Assembly: GCF_016097555.1 (NCBI RefSeq)
Contig: NC_054702.1
Location: forward strand, 108,335,227-108,399,226
Direction: 5' to 3'
DNA: 64,000 nucleotides
DNA from: Gigantopelta aegis
Lineage: Eukaryota; Mollusca; Gastropoda; Neomphalida; Peltospiridae
Shown here: positions 1 through 37,727 of the stretch, in pieces
Layout: the number at the start of each line of letters is the position of its first letter
Position numbering within the stretch: the stretch's first letter is position 1
Position numbers and translations under genes: made by a program
The notes under the pieces: generated by a model
Database searches by the model: none
What the model saw: the letters and a program-made list of their open reading frames with translations, nothing else
What the model was told of the DNA's origin: nothing

Positions 1-754
1 GCTTACATGTCAACAAATGTAGTCTCATGAACTGATTAATTTGCATCTTGTTTGCAAAGTTATCAAGTTCGAAAATGTGGTCTGAAAAATATTACATTGT
101 GTTACTTTATTGAACATGCTATCTATTATATGATAAAAGTATTTATCACCAAAAAGGAACTTAATGGAAAGAATTATTGTTATTTCGCATTACTCTAAGT
201 GATTGCTACTTCTTTTCTATCTACAAAAATATACACCATAAATTCATATTAATACAAACTGTATTTGCAAGGCACTAGAAGATCCAATTTACTACACTGA
301 TATTAGTAACAATTACATAAAAATAAATGGGTACACATAACCTAAAATACAGCACATAAGAATCAACTAATTGATTCAATGGTAAATGGATACTGTCAAA
401 ATGGTTCATTAATTTATAAATTGCATTGCCGTTATTTTCATCTGTCTGTTTGGTATATTAGCTAAAACTGTGCCAACATAAAAGTTGTTTTGAAACATTG
501 ATTAAAAAACTGCCAATCATGTCATGAATCACCATGTTTTTAACTAATAAAATATCAGTAAAATACAAACATACACATTTCTATTACAATAAACATTGTC
601 ATAATAAGACTTTCTCACTAACTAATTTCTAATCTTGATTATGAAATAAATTAAATATTAGGTAATATGTTGTAAGTCAGTCAGTCCAATTTTTTAAACT
701 CTGAATAGCCACCAATAAACAGTACAAGTTACAAGTGATTTTATTTTCAAACTG
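1..754. other. Non-coding AT-rich DNA
   Basis: No exon, RNA gene or recognisable repeat is visible. The stretch lies downstream of the DZANK1 stop codon and is probably intergenic. Confidence 0.5.
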
Positions 755-2341
755 AAGGAAGCAAGACATCAGTTTGTCAGCAAGTGATGGGTCAACCAGG
801 TGTGACGAGGACAAGACATCAGTTTGTCAGCAAGTGATGGGTCAACTAGGTGTGAAGAGGACAAGACATCAGTTTGTCAGCAAGTGATGGGTCAACTAGG
901 TGTGAAGAGGACAAGACATCAGTTTGTCAGCAAGTGATGGGTCAACCAGGTGTGAAGAGGACAAGACATCAGTTTGTCAGCAAGTGATGGGTCAACCAGG
1001 TGTGAAGAGGACAAGACATCAGTTTGTCAGCAAGTGATGGGTCAAACAGGTGTGAAGAGGACAAGACATCAGTTTGTCTGCAAGTGATGGGTCAACCAGG
1101 TGTGAAGAGGACAAGACATCAGTTTGTCAGCAAGTGATGGGTCAAACAGGTGTGAAGAGGACAAGACATCAGTTTGTCAGCAAGTGATGGGTCAAACAGG
1201 TGTGAAGAGGACAAGACATCAGTTTGTCAGCAAGTGATGGGTCAAAACATCAGTTTGTCAGCAAGTGATGGGTCAACCAGGTGTGAAGAGGACAAGACAT
1301 CAGTTTGTCTGCAAGTGATGGGTCAACCAGGTGTGAAGAGGACAAGACATGTTTGTCTGCAAGTGATGGGTCAACCAGGTGTGAAGAGGACAAGACATCA
1401 GTTTGTCAGCAAGTGATGGGTCAACCAGGTGTGAAGAGGACAAGACATCAGTTTGTCTGCAAGTGATGAGTCAACCAGGTGTGAAGAGGACAAGACATCA
1501 GTTTGTCAGCAAGTGATGGGTCAAACAGGTGTGAAGAGGACAAGACATCAGTTTGTCAGCAAGTGATGGGTCAACCAGGTGTGAAGAGGACAAGACATCA
1601 GTTTGTCAGCAAGTGATGGGTCAACCAGGTGTGAAGAGGACAAGACATCAGTTTGTCTGCAAGTGATGGGTCAACCAGGTGTGAAGAGGACAAGACATCA
1701 GTTTGTCTGCAAGTGATGGGTCAACCAGGTGTGAAGAGGACAAGACATCAGTTTGTCAGCAAGTGATGGGTCAACCAGGTGTGAAGAGGACAAGACATCA
1801 GTTTGTCTGCAAGTGATGAGTCAACCAGGTGTGAAGAGGACAAGACATCAGTTTGTCAGCAAGTGATGGGTCAAACAGGTGTGAAGAGGACAAGACATCA
1901 GTTTGTCAGCAAGTGATGGGTCAACCAGGTGTGAAGAGGACAAGACATCAGTTTGTCAGCAAGTGATGGGTCAACCAGGTGTGAAGAGGACAAGACATCA
2001 GTTTGTCTGCAAGTGATGGGTCAACCAGGTGTGAAGAGGACAAGACATCAGTTTGTCAGCAAGTGATGGGTCAACCAGGTGTGAAGAGGACAAGACATCA
2101 GTTTGTCAGCAAGTGATGGGTCAACCAGGTGTGAAGAGGACAAGACATCAGTTTGTCTGCAAGTGATGGGTCAAACAGGTGTGAAGAGGACAAGACATCA
2201 GTTTGTCAGCAAGTGATGGGTCAACCAGGTGTGAAGAGGACAAGACATCAGTTTGTCAGCAAGTGATGGGTCAACCAGGTGTGAAGAGGACAAGACATCA
2301 GTTTGTCAGCAAGTGATGGGTCAACCAGGTGTGAAGAGGAC
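755..2341. repeat. 50-bp minisatellite, about 31 copies
   Basis: Tandem array with a 50-bp period whose units carry GGACAAGACATCAGTTTGTC followed by AGCAAGTGATGGGTCAACC. Units differ at a few fixed sites (CAG/CTG, AACC/AAAC/AACT, GGG/GAG), and two units near 1245 and 1338 are shortened. Variant order repeats at a spacing of 350 bp (for example the GATGAG variant near 1465 and 1815), showing that a seven-unit block was duplicated. Because 50 is not a multiple of three, the short open frames here are not genes. Confidence 0.97.
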
Positions 2342-3624
2342 CAAACTAAAACATTATAATCCCTCTTCTTGGATGTACTCGTATATGCTTGTCATAATAC
2401 CTGTATGTTTAAAACCAGTTTTCAGAATCTGACCTTAACCTTCAACACTGAACCTAAGAATAGCTTGGCATCAGTATTTGGAAATGTTCTTAAAACTAAT
2501 TTGTTTATTGTTGCAACTGGCAGTTACATGCTGTCAAATAATTAATTTTTATAAATTAACAAGAATTCTGTGGAATGTCTCGTCTAAGATAAACATTTCA
2601 GTGCACTGTAATGAACACCCATAGGGTGCAACTATAAACCTGACCTAGGACTTGTAGTTGGGAAACTGATCTCAATGCAAAACTTTAGCATTAAACTTTA
2701 AAACAAAAGTTGATGCCATTGCCACAAACATAATGCTTATAACTAATCTTTTTACTTCATAAAACAATTTTTTTCAATATAGTGGACTCTGTTTAAAATG
2801 GTATGTAAACCGTCACAATCACAATATAGTACCGTTCAATGGGAGTATATTAAAAAAAAAAAAAAGACACTACAGATTTGATAATTTAATTATCAACCCA
2901 GTTTGAGTGGTGTCCACAGTGAATTTAGTTTTCATAACGAATGAGTTGACTTTCTGGCTTTAGTAACCAATGGGGGAAAGTGACTGTAAAAATTGAGATT
3001 TCAAGTCTTGAACCAATACGGTATTTTGTAATATCTAAACATACCCATATATGCATCTTTAAATCACACCCAAAGGTGTGAAGAAATTAATTGATATTCT
3101 CAAATGGTTGTTAAAATAAATAATTCAATTCCAAAATAAAACTTTGGGTACTTTGGCAAGTGTGTGTAAAGACAGTTAAAACCCCAACTCTGAAGAACAA
3201 TTGGACGAACATGGTATCTACTGCTGAACAAGGTCCTAATTTACATGGTGTATTTAGAAGTAAAATAGTCTCTGAAATATATGAAAATGTAACACAACAG
3301 CTTCAAGAAGATATTTCGCACTAGTTATAGTACCAAACATGATTTAAATAAAGTTAACATTATGTCATTAAGACAACATACACTTCCATATCCATATTTT
3401 TCAAATAAAATTATTTTATACCAAGAATTTCAGAGCAAATAAAACATTGGTATCATATGGTCTAATAAGTAAAAAAGAAACTCTATACAGTAATGCCTTT
3501 TCCATATAACATATATTTTTTAAAAGATGAATTGATACAAACTATGTAGGTTAGAATGACTGTGATGGAGTGATTATAGTAGCATAAAATAAAATTTTCT
3601 AGCATGATTAATTTCTTGCAGTCA
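2342..3624. other. Probable DZANK1 3' UTR and downstream DNA
   Basis: AT-rich sequence directly downstream (minus-strand sense) of the DZANK1 stop. An AATAAA on the minus strand at 2514-2519 could be a polyadenylation signal. No other gene is seen. Confidence 0.35.
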
Positions 3625-28367
<24,743 letters not shown>

Positions 28368-28943
28368 GATGCTGGCGCAGGCAAGTCCTTACTGAGCCAC
28401 AATCTAATATGAAAATAATAAAAAAAATTATCCATAATTCTGTTTGCCAAATGGCCATTTTGTTAAAAATCTAAATAAATGCATTTGAAACTGGATTACT
28501 TCAGATTAAAACATAAATATTGCATATGTATATTTCAGTTCACAAACTTTTATAAAATTGAGTCTAAAATGTAAAAATTACATACCCTAAACTCTAGAAC
28601 TTATTAGATACATTTTTACACTTTTTTTTTTACACCAATTATAGTAAGTGAACTACCGTTTAAAATTTGTCTTTGAAGTGCATGAAATCCAGTGTCAAAA
28701 TACAAAGCATTCCAAACCCATAATCATCTAACAGGGGCACTTAACCACCTAACAGGGGCACTTAAGTTCTGTTTTGTTATTACTTACCCTCAAACTATTT
28801 TTTGGCCGAAATCCAGTAAATTAGATGATTATGTTAAGATTACAAGAATCAACATTATATATAGGCAATAAAAAACATAGTAAATCTGCTCTGGGTGTGG
28901 ATTCATGCAAATTTAAAAAGAAAAGCTAATGTGAAACCCAGTC

Positions 28944-29420
28944 CTATAATCCGTCCAATCCTCCTATAACATAAAATTTGAAAATAATTTGGTTTGGTTT
29001 GACATAAGAAGAAAAGTGAAAGTGTTCTGGAAATAACAAAAAACAACAATTTCTGTGTGCCATATAAAAAAATATTTGGTTTGGAAATAAATAAAACTGT
29101 AATACATACTATAGTAAGAAAACAACGCTTATGGCATTATGGCCGCCATTCTGGTTTATTCACCAGTGTAGTCTTGATACAAAATAACTCTATTCGATTA
29201 ATTTCATTACAGAGGGAGCAACAAGAAAATAATAAGTTATCTCAATAAAGCAAGACTATACCAGTCCATGAACCAAAATGGTGGTTTCGAATATTTTTTA
29301 AATTGCACACAAAAATTGTTGTTCCATGTTATTTCCAAAACACTTTTACTTTTCTTCTTACATCAAACCAAACCAAAAATATTTACAAAAAATATTTTTC
29401 TAGGATAGGACAGACTATAG
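28944..29420. mobile_element. MITE with roughly 95-bp inverted repeats
   Basis: Left arm CTATAATCCGTCCAATCC and later GGTTTGGTTTGACATAAGAA; the right arm is its inverse (CTATAGTCTGTCCTATCC, GGTTTGGTTTGATGTAAGAA). A shorter relative lies at 45826-46033. Confidence 0.85.
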
Positions 29421-29765
29421 ATTTTTTTATTTCTGATATTGTGGGTTCCATGTAATCAAAGAGGGTGGGTGGGAGGATTTAGCCCGGTCACTTATCATAG
29501 GATTGGACCTCACCAAGTTTTTCCTGACCTAACCAGTATTTGGTATAGCAAAAGCCATGATATGTGAGAAATTTATAGACTTGGGCAAATTGAGGTCAAA
29601 TTTTTATGCCTAGCATTTTTTATGGCCATTTGCGTCTGGTGGAATTTTTGGTCTACGGCCATATTTTATATCCGGAACTGTAATTTATTCAAAATGGAGG
29701 CCAAATTCTGTCATTTGTCATAAATGTAAACATTTTAGAGCACATAATCTGTGTAATATTTCCAT

Positions 29766-29860
29766 ATACAGTTGAATCCCGTTGGCGCGAACCCTGTCGG
29801 TGCTCTAGAAAGTGTTCGACCCATTGGGTAGTTCGACCGAACCATTCGGTTAACATTGGA
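29766..29860. mobile_element. Single end of a DNA transposon (tentative)
   Basis: CAGTTGAATCCCGTTGGCGC and GTTCGACCCATTGGGTAGTT resemble pogo/Tigger termini, but no matching inverted end was found nearby. Confidence 0.3.
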
Positions 29861-30472
29861 TATTTCCATAAGATCAGTATTTTGGAAACAGCAAACATAA
29901 AAATTTCATCAAGGTGTTATATCAGCATGAAAGGATATATTACAATTACTCTGATTGTGTGATACAGAAGCCCTTGTCGGTATTAATTAAAAGTGTGGTT
30001 GCTGAAGTGATGACAGCTGAGTAACTCGCCCTTTGTTTCATTTAAAACTGGTCTTCTAGACGTGTTCAGAGTAATGCTTCACGCCGAGGCCATTTTGTGC
30101 ACTAAATTGTTTGATCGGTATCACAGTTTATCGAACAGGTACCGTAACACTAGCTGTACTTGAAAGATCATTACCGATAGCTGCTTAACACATAACACAT
30201 GACAAGTATGGTAAAGAAAGGATTGCATGGCTATTGCATATTGAATTCTCTGATTCATCTATAGCTCATTCCCCTAAATAATTAACCCAAAGGTAGTAAT
30301 AACCAACTGCAAAAGCTCAGCAATTGTTGTTCCTTTTCGGTTGTTTTCCATTTGATAGTCAAAATAAAATATTTGGTTGATTTTGGCTTTAAATTGTATT
30401 CTCATACTTCATTTTTCTGAAATGTTTCATAGTCAACCAATATTTGTTTAACCACTAGGTTCTCTTTCTGTC

Positions 30473-30775
30473 TTGGGGGCAGGATGTAGCTCAGTGGTAC
30501 AGCGCTCGCTCGATGCACGGTCAGTCTGGGATCAATCCCCGTCGGTGGGCTCATTGGGCTATTTCCCGTCACAGCCAGTGCACGACTGGTATATCAAAGG
30601 CCGTGGTATGTGCTATTCTGTCTGTGGGATGGTGCATATAAAAGATCCCTTGCTGCTAATCAGAAAGAGTAGTCCATGAAGTGGCAACAGCAGGCTTCCT
30701 CTCTCAATATTTGCATGGACCATAACCATATATCTGATGCCATATAACCGTAAATAAAATGTGTAAATAATGAAA
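30473..30775 (+). repeat. tRNA-derived SINE, full length
   Basis: Head GGATGTAGCTCAGTGGTACA (A box), GGGATCAATCCCCGTCGGTG (B-box region), body GTGCATATAAAAGATCCC, tail CCATATAACCGTAAATAAAA. Among the best-preserved copies in this window. Confidence 0.9.
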
Positions 30776-31316
30776 ATTTTCAGTGGTACCTTTCACGACA
30801 TGCGGGCGGTGGACGCAAATCTATAACTTTCATTCTCATGGCCTTAGTGATGTTCCAATGATCGATTATAATTTACGAAGTGTTCTGAAGACTACATCGT
30901 ACATGTCATCCACGTGACACAGAAGCTTGTCATTATTTTTAATAATAATAATGTTTGAAAATAAACATCTTTAGCCCTAAACAATCATTATGTTTGAATG
31001 CCAAAGGAAAGTCTTTACTTTTATATTTTCATTAAAGCTGTTAAACTGGATATGACATTTTCATTTTATAATTTTGACTTTAGTCGTCTGTCGATGCTTT
31101 GTGGACATAAACAAACAAAAAAGTGGGGGGGGGAAAAGACACTTGTCATTGTCAAAATTGAAAACGCGCTAAGGCTAAGCTTTGGTTAAATTAAGCATTT
31201 AAGTTTGCTTCAGTTAAGTATCTATATTTATAGCGATGTCTGGGTATCTGCGCTCGAAATATCGAGTTATCAATGCTAAAAAATAATTAAAAAAGAAAAG
31301 AAAAACAATAAATTAC

Positions 31317-31360
31317 CTTAACTGTCTGCTTCGGAACTTGTTTTGGCATGTAGCAACGAC
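31317..31360 (-). other. DZANK1: Candidate untranslated first exon of DZANK1
   Basis: Minus strand contains ATGCCAAAACAAG ... GTTAAG followed by a good donor gtaatt. Spliced to the acceptor at 28392-28393 it gives an 11-codon upstream frame that ends at once in TAA, so it would be 5' UTR with a small upstream ORF. The right edge is arbitrary because no transcription start can be read. Not supported by homology. Confidence 0.3.
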
Positions 31361-31749
31361 CGCCTTAGCGATATTAAGAGACACGACACTTGATTGGATA
31401 AACTGTAGAAAGTGCGTCTATGAAGAGTGAGGAAAAGGGCCATAATCCCATTTCAGTGTTCTTAAGCTTAGTCTTGATTGTTTTCAAATATTTGTTAAAA
31501 AGCATGTTTGGGCCCATCAAAACAAATTTTTATTGAAGAAGCAGTAGTCCAACAATATGTCTGTTTATTTTGCGCTTGTTTTTTAAAAATACTTTACCAA
31601 TTTATTTTTTTTAAACAAAAAGTGGCACAATAGTTTCTCGAATTGGAATGGCTGTGTATGCATACACAAAAACGTATATGGGTGGCACATAAGAAAAATT
31701 ATTTAGTAGGCCTAACTGAAACAAGGGGAATGCTTATGAGATAAAAGTT

Positions 31750-31925
31750 TTGTATTTTTTAAACGACACCATTAGAGCGCATTGATTAATCAATCTCTGG
31801 CTACTGGATGTCAAACATTTGGTAATTCTGACATGAGAGAAAATGTTTTTAAAATTTAATTTGTAGCAAAGTATTTTTGTATACATTTTCTCAAAGACAG
31901 GACAGCACATACCATGGCATTTGCA
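31750..31925 (-). repeat. SINE fragment
   Basis: ACGACACCATTAGAGCGCAT, TCAAACATTTGGTAATTCTG and AGCACATACCATGGCATTTG match the SINE tail and body in minus orientation. Confidence 0.75.
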
Positions 31926-32478
31926 TGGCCTCCGGAGCTGGGGGGGGGGGATGGGTACAAACTTTATATAATAAAAAAAATCCATATACATACTATTGAA
32001 ACGAAACCCAGAGTTCACTTGAAATCATGTGACTCGGTGTTTACAAAAAGGATAAATTCCCACGCCAGGTCCGGCCACCCCTTTCGGTTGTGGACTTCCA
32101 AAAGGTTCTACAACTTAATACATTTTATAATAATGGTCTGTCCAGTAATCTAACGACCTGCCACAAGGTTAACCAAAACACAACAATTTTAAAACATTTA
32201 TTCAACACAAAGACAAAGAGCTCTTAACAAAATACTGTGGACATTTGACAAGTTATACAATAATATTACCCTGAGATTTCCTACAAATATACTTATTTGA
32301 AAGTTCCATACCAAATAAAACACCGGTCTACATGAAAAACTTATAATATCGGTAATTTAGGCTACAACTCCTATTACAAATAAAATAATCCCTATCAGAA
32401 ACTATCAATTTGATTTGAAAGATGATTTACACCAAAATCCCAAAACTACAATTCTTCCATGTTACACTATCAAATTCA

Positions 32479-32980
32479 TGCATGCTAATCGAAAAGAGTA
32501 GCCATGAAGTGGCGACAGAGGGTTTCCTCTCTCAATAGTCCTTAACCATATGTCCGACGCCATATAACCGTAAATAAAATGTGCTGAGTGTGTCTTTAAA
32601 TAAAACACTTTTTTCTTCTAGGAACAAAATAAAACACATTAGAACACAATCTCTCAATTGTCACTGTAGATTGCGACCTTTTTTCGTCACAACCAGTGCC
32701 CCACGACTGGTATATCAAAGTGCATATAAAAGACCCCTGAATGTTTGTTTGATTAAGGGTTGTTGGTTTGTTTTGTTTTTTTGTGGGTTTTTTTTTTTTG
32801 TTTTTTTGGTGGGGGGGGGGGGGGGGGGGGGGGGGGGGTGGGGTTGTCTTTTTTTTTAGTAGACCATAGTATGGCGGCAACGGTTTTCCTCTCTTATTAT
32901 CTTTCTGGCTCTTAACCATAATGTTAATATAACCATAATAAATTCTGTTGTGAGGTGTGTCATCCTTTAAATCATTTCTT
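32479..32980 (+). repeat. Two SINE fragments split by poly-T/poly-G tracts
   Basis: 32479-32612 is a 3' half (GAAGTGGCGACAGAGGG, CATATAACCGTAAATAAAAT). 32686-32980 is a second copy (CACGACTGGTATATCAAAG) interrupted by T-rich sequence and a 28-base G run at 32811-32838. Open frames here come only from the homopolymers. Confidence 0.75.
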
Positions 32981-33107
32981 CTTCTTTTAACCGTCGTCAG
33001 AACTACCGCGCAAAATATAGAACAGCTATGCTTAACGAAATGGCACTCAGAATCTGATGCCCCTAGTGCCAAAAAACTATATATATTCAGCAGAAGGTGT
33101 ATTCTGT

Positions 33108-33217
33108 TTTTGTTTTGTTTTGTTGTTGTTGTTGTTGTTGTTGTTGTTTTTTGTTATTGTGTTGTTGTTGTTGTTGTTGTGTTTTGGGGTGTTGTTTTTT
33201 TTTTTGTTTTTTTTTAA
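33108..33217. repeat. (GTT)n and poly-T simple repeat
   Basis: Runs of GTT and TTTTGTTTT. The valine and leucine runs in the local open frames are artefacts of this repeat. Confidence 0.95.
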
Positions 33218-34270
33218 ATCAATTAGTAAAGTTGCTGTAATTAAAGCCTCTGAATGTTTAATTCGGTCAGTGCAATACAGTGATAAAGTACACTATCCCT
33301 AACCATTTGCTCCCAATTCTTAACTAATTGTATTCGAGAATGTGTAGATCAAAGAGTCCGTTACATGTCAAGAAGTCGGAGGAAACATCGCTCATTCTTA
33401 GATAAGTGAACAATCTCCCATACGAGTTGAGTATAAAATGAACCTTCATGGATGGAACCCTTATGTGTTAAATCAAACAGAAACATATCTTGGCTTTATG
33501 AATCATTCATGGGCTGACCCAGATATGCGTTTATATTCCAAATACGCTGATAAGAATAACATCAGTCTTATTTTCTGATTGTCAGAGACGTTAAACGTGA
33601 GAACTGTCTTGAAAATCAAGTAAAACGTATAAAAGATCATGGTGTTCAAACTTTCTTTATTAAAAATATATTAAACCTAATATACTATTATTTGAGTGGT
33701 ATTCCAACACAGGTAAACAATTTGTCAACATCTGGTTCCTCTCAAAACGTACACGGTAAATAATACGAAACTGTCAAAACAATAATAGCCAAAGTTCATA
33801 ATCAGTAACAACATTATCATTGGTACTACACGATGTTGTTTTATATATTCATATACCTTAATGAAAATGGATTGTACTCCATTCGTAGTGTGTTGTCTTT
33901 CTATACCAGTAGCATCAGAAATATTCATATATGTTGAAGAGTAAAATATTAACGTATCTGATGTAAAAACACAATAACAACACAAGTGTTTATCATTGGT
34001 TGCACCAGGCATCAGAACTTTAGAGACTTGGTTTTATAAGCAAAGGATTTTCAAACAAAGTTTTCTTTTGGTGGATTTCAATCAAGGTGTCACGTTTTGC
34101 TTTTTAACGTGTTTGATGCATCTACCAGCTGACATACTCGTACAGCTCTGCTGATTGGACAAAATCATGTCAAAGTTTATGATAAGTTTTATTTGAATGC
34201 ACATTCGATTTTGGTGATGTTAGTGTTAGATATTGTGTATAGGCGCATGGTTTTACCAATTGGGCGCGGT

Positions 34271-34603
34271 TTATGTATTGAAAAAAAGTATGTCTTCAAA
34301 GTTTATGCAAATTTCATCAGGACGAAATGGCCACTTATATGTTGGACACTTGCCTTTGCCGTGTGTCTTCTCCAGAAATGTTACCTTTGCATCGCATTCG
34401 GCGTCATCAACTTCTAGAACTTTCCCAATAAACCAGTCATTTTCAAGGTATCCATTGATGGTAGATATCAAGGCAGATCTTGGGGCATTTCTGGTTGTGA
34501 ACAGTGTCCCTATCGGTGCCTTTTTCCTTGAGGTAATTTGATGGCGCCGCCAGTCCACGCATAGGTTCTTCTCATAGATCACCGCCTTTGCAAAAAATTG
34601 CAT
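34271..34603 (-). pseudogene. Orphan coding-like fragment, 110 residues
   Basis: Minus-strand open frame with even composition and protein-like motifs: GYLENDWFIGKVLEVDD, KVTFLEKTHGKGKCP, YKWPFRPDEICINFEDIL. This resembles a small module (WFIGKVLEVD ... WP ... D..C ... EDIL) that I associate with uncharacterised, often transposon-linked animal proteins, though I cannot name it. No flanking exons were found, so it may be an exon of an unseen gene or a mobile-element relic. Confidence 0.4.
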
Positions 34604-35914
34604 GAATTTTCATCGTGCCTTATTATTGAATTAGAATTCTACATTCTTTTTCTTTTCCATCTTATTCACGGGCTATCTTGGCTATCTTGTTGGCATGAGT
34701 GTTAGTTTAGTCTTCATTAGTCCGATGTAAGTTATGGACTTTTACATTGCTGAACTTAATACTGCTTAAATGCTTAACCATTTATGCTTTTATAACCATA
34801 ATATTGCTTTGTTTTTATGCTTTTTATGTTTTTTATTGCGAGCTTGTAGTCTTCTGGCAGAGACTTGCTTGTGTTGTGTTTATATGTTGTATTTATCTTT
34901 TACTTTGCTATGTGTTTTATTACATTAGTTCTAACTAGCTTCAAGATTGAGAGGGGGTATTCCTGGGCAGAATCCCCCCACCCCCCACTAGGCCTTCCTT
35001 TTATATTGTGTATTTTACGTTTTTATATTATGCTTATTAACATGTATTTTATATTACAGACATTTTTAAATTATTAACATTACTTTAAATATAAATTGCT
35101 TGAGTTCTTTTAACTAACCGCATAACATGTTTTTATTTTTACAATTAAAGCGGTCATAGGTTCAGATCGCTCCCTCGCCTGCCTGAGTTACTATTTAGTC
35201 TCGTCAGTCAGGCGGGGCATTTGTACATTAATGGCTTGTCTGGGCCATCCGTATGCGTGACACATAGTACATTGGTAATATGTACTTACGGCGGATGTAG
35301 AGGAATTCCTTGAGGACACCTTTCAAAAATTACAACCAGAGTATAACAGTGGCTCCTGCCATTCACTCCACCGCACGAGCTCGACGGCTGGCAATACCTA
35401 ATATCATGGTTCATCACCTTATGACCCCAATATAACACTAACTGGTCATTACCTTGTGACAAATTAATCTTAACTGAATATAATAATGCATTATAATGCA
35501 TTGATACCTAAGATATATATGGATACATATAGTCTAAGCAGGGAGATAGGTATATCTCCTATCCAATAATATCGTACACTTAGCTCATAAGCTCCAAAAC
35601 TCTACTATCCACCATCCACCATTATATATACATTTTAGACTGCCCGGCCAAAAGGGTTGTCTAATAAATTTGTCGTTAGAAAACAATAACACTATATTTT
35701 TCATTTAGAACGACACCTCAAAAAGTTAATTAAAATCCCCCTATATTTTAGACTAAAAATTCCAAAACTATAGAACGACCTACTTATTAAAGTCCCCGAG
35801 TAAAATTCCTGGTCCTTTAGCCACCACTGGCCATGCCAGAGACGGAACCGGGGGGGGGGGGGGGGGGCATGCCTGAACCTTAGTGGACATAGGCATGTTA
35901 AAAATGATCTAAAC

Positions 35915-36130
35915 CTAAATTTCTCACAGTCACTATGGGAGCGACACAGAACAACCGGTAGAGTGCAAGACGGACCACAAAGTGGACGTCCAGCTGACAC
36001 CACCAGACGCCATCTTCATAAATCAAGGCTAATATTCGCGCCTCGTATGAATACGAGGAACGAATATTAGCCTTGATTTATGAAGATGCCAGCCGCCAAG
36101 ACAGACTCCTTATCACCAGGGTCTTGTAAC
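35915..36130 (+). mobile_element. Tc1-like transposase N-terminal fragment with nested foldback element
   Basis: Plus strand reads SLWERHRTTGRVQDGPQSGR then PADTT, resembling the helix-turn-helix linker of Tc1 transposases (TG.V.D.P..GRP..TT). After the nested palindrome at 36011-36088, CCGCCAAGACAGACTCC resumes the PRQDR-like motif. A short relic only. Confidence 0.6.
36011..36088. mobile_element. Foldback (palindromic) MITE
   Basis: Two 39-base arms with no loop: CATCTTCATAAATCAAGGCT then AATATTCG, repeated inverted, differing only at two adjacent bases and the tip. It interrupts the Tc1-like fragment. Confidence 0.9.
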
Positions 36131-36982
36131 TCTAAACAGTCGGAAGGGCCTACTAAACTTATGGAGTCGGAAAGCAATACTAAAACGTTAGGTGTGTCAC
36201 ACGAACCACTCGTAATTTTACCTCACCTAGGACAGGCGTAAATTTCCAGATTTATGGCAAAATTTAGTTCTACACCAGACCAGTTGTAGCATTGACGTAT
36301 CATTAGTTTGTGTGATTAAACAGGCGAAGAGTGGTATGATTCTAACCCTAACCAGGTTAGGTAATAGGATTTAACGTGCACATTCAGAAAAAAAACCCTA
36401 TTTCAGGACAGAAAAGTGTTGGGGGGGGGGGGGGGAGGGGATCGCCTGTGCTGGCATGTGCAAGGGAGTACAAGCAGCCCTATCAGGGTCGGAAGCGGAT
36501 GAGGGTGGTGGTTTTGGTGCTATTGAATTTGTAAATGTCCCATGGGATTATAGTGAAATAGAAACTCGTGAAGGTAATTTTGACGCTTAGTTTGTTGAAT
36601 GCTAGCTCGTTGCAGGAACCTTGCCTTCACTAAGGCTGTGGTGGTTTGACTCCCATAGGTGCCCTCGTTTAGTCCTTAGAAGGACTATGTCCTTGGGGAC
36701 CGTTTTGAGACTGTTTGGAGGCACCATATGGAAGTATTGTTGAAAGTCCTTAAAATGATTATTTGTAATGCTCTTAAAAGGACATTCATGTCTAGATGGT
36801 AATTCTCATGTCCTCAATGTTGGTCTGCTAACCCTCATGTTAACTGGATTATTATATTATATAGGCCAGGCATTACTGAATTGTTTGCAATATTACAAGA
36901 TGATCTTAGGCGACAAATGCATTGGTCGCAATTGCTGTATGCCTCTACATCTGTAATTATAGTCTTATGTTAAGTATGTGGT

Positions 36983-37266
36983 TTGTAATTTATTTAACGA
37001 CACCTCAGCACATTTGATAAAGTACTATTATTTGATGTCTAACATGGTTATTTCGACACTTTGGGGTGCGAGATGGAGAGGGAGAGAGAGCGAAGGGGAC
37101 CCACTGGGCCAACTTTCTCATAGATATGGCAGTATATATACTAGTCTTTGACATATCAGTCGTTGGTCACCAAGTGGGAAGGGAAAAAAATATAAAAGTA
37201 CACCAAGGGCGATCGATTCTACGTCGACCCATCGCTCCTCAATCGAGCGCTCTACCACTTAACTAC
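36983..37266 (-). repeat. tRNA-derived SINE, diverged
   Basis: TTTAACGACACCTCAGCACA at the tail side, GACATATCAGTCGTTGGTCA in the body, and a head GATGTAGTTAAGTGGTAGAG read on the minus strand. Confidence 0.75.
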
Positions 37267-37727
37267 ATCAACCCATCTGTTGTCAGTTCGTGTGACAAGC
37301 ATTTTCTATGGATCTCATTGTTGGAAACAAGGGAATCCCCTTCTTGTAAGTGTAAGTATTTTGAGTCAGTCGTTTTCCTCTAGCTTTACTTTTCGGTTTA
37401 TACCAAAGCTACATGTATTTTGGGTTATACTACTAAACTCTTCCCTCGACTGTCGAAGTACTGTCGTGGCGACCACGTAACACCAAAATATTTACGACTG
37501 CTTCGAATTACCCTTCGTAATTGTCAATTCAATGCAACTCGGCTACAGCAGCAACTCCAAAAAGCAACGCAGACAGTTCTTGTTGCTTGTTGCACGCACG
37601 TGGACCGTACATTCATTTACCTTTTAGGCGTTAACTGCAAGACATCGCCAAACTCAGTTAGAATGTCATTGGCGTCATAAAAGATGGTCAGACGTTTGTT
37701 GATCAAATGACATGTTTAGTGACGGAT

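Larger units (their letters stand above)
31361..35900. other. Intergenic region, 5' side of DZANK1
   Basis: Apart from the SINE fragments, simple repeats and the 110-residue orphan frame listed separately, I see no gene in this stretch. The promoter of DZANK1 is expected near 31.3-31.5 kb but no core element stands out. Confidence 0.5.

Noticed and set aside
1174-1416. 80-residue Ser/Cys-rich frame
   Set aside because: Lies wholly in the 50-bp minisatellite, whose unit length is not a multiple of three.
30473-30560. tRNA gene
   Set aside because: A- and B-box motifs are present but they belong to the head of a dispersed SINE with many copies in the window; no cloverleaf was confirmed.
32581-33302. 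Open frames rich in Pro, Gly, Val or Leu
   Set aside because: Caused by poly-G, poly-T and (GTT)n tracts.
36436-36580. Short protein-like stretch on the plus strand (GAIEFVNVPWDYSEIE)
   Set aside because: Too short, next to a G run, with no splice signals or recognised family.
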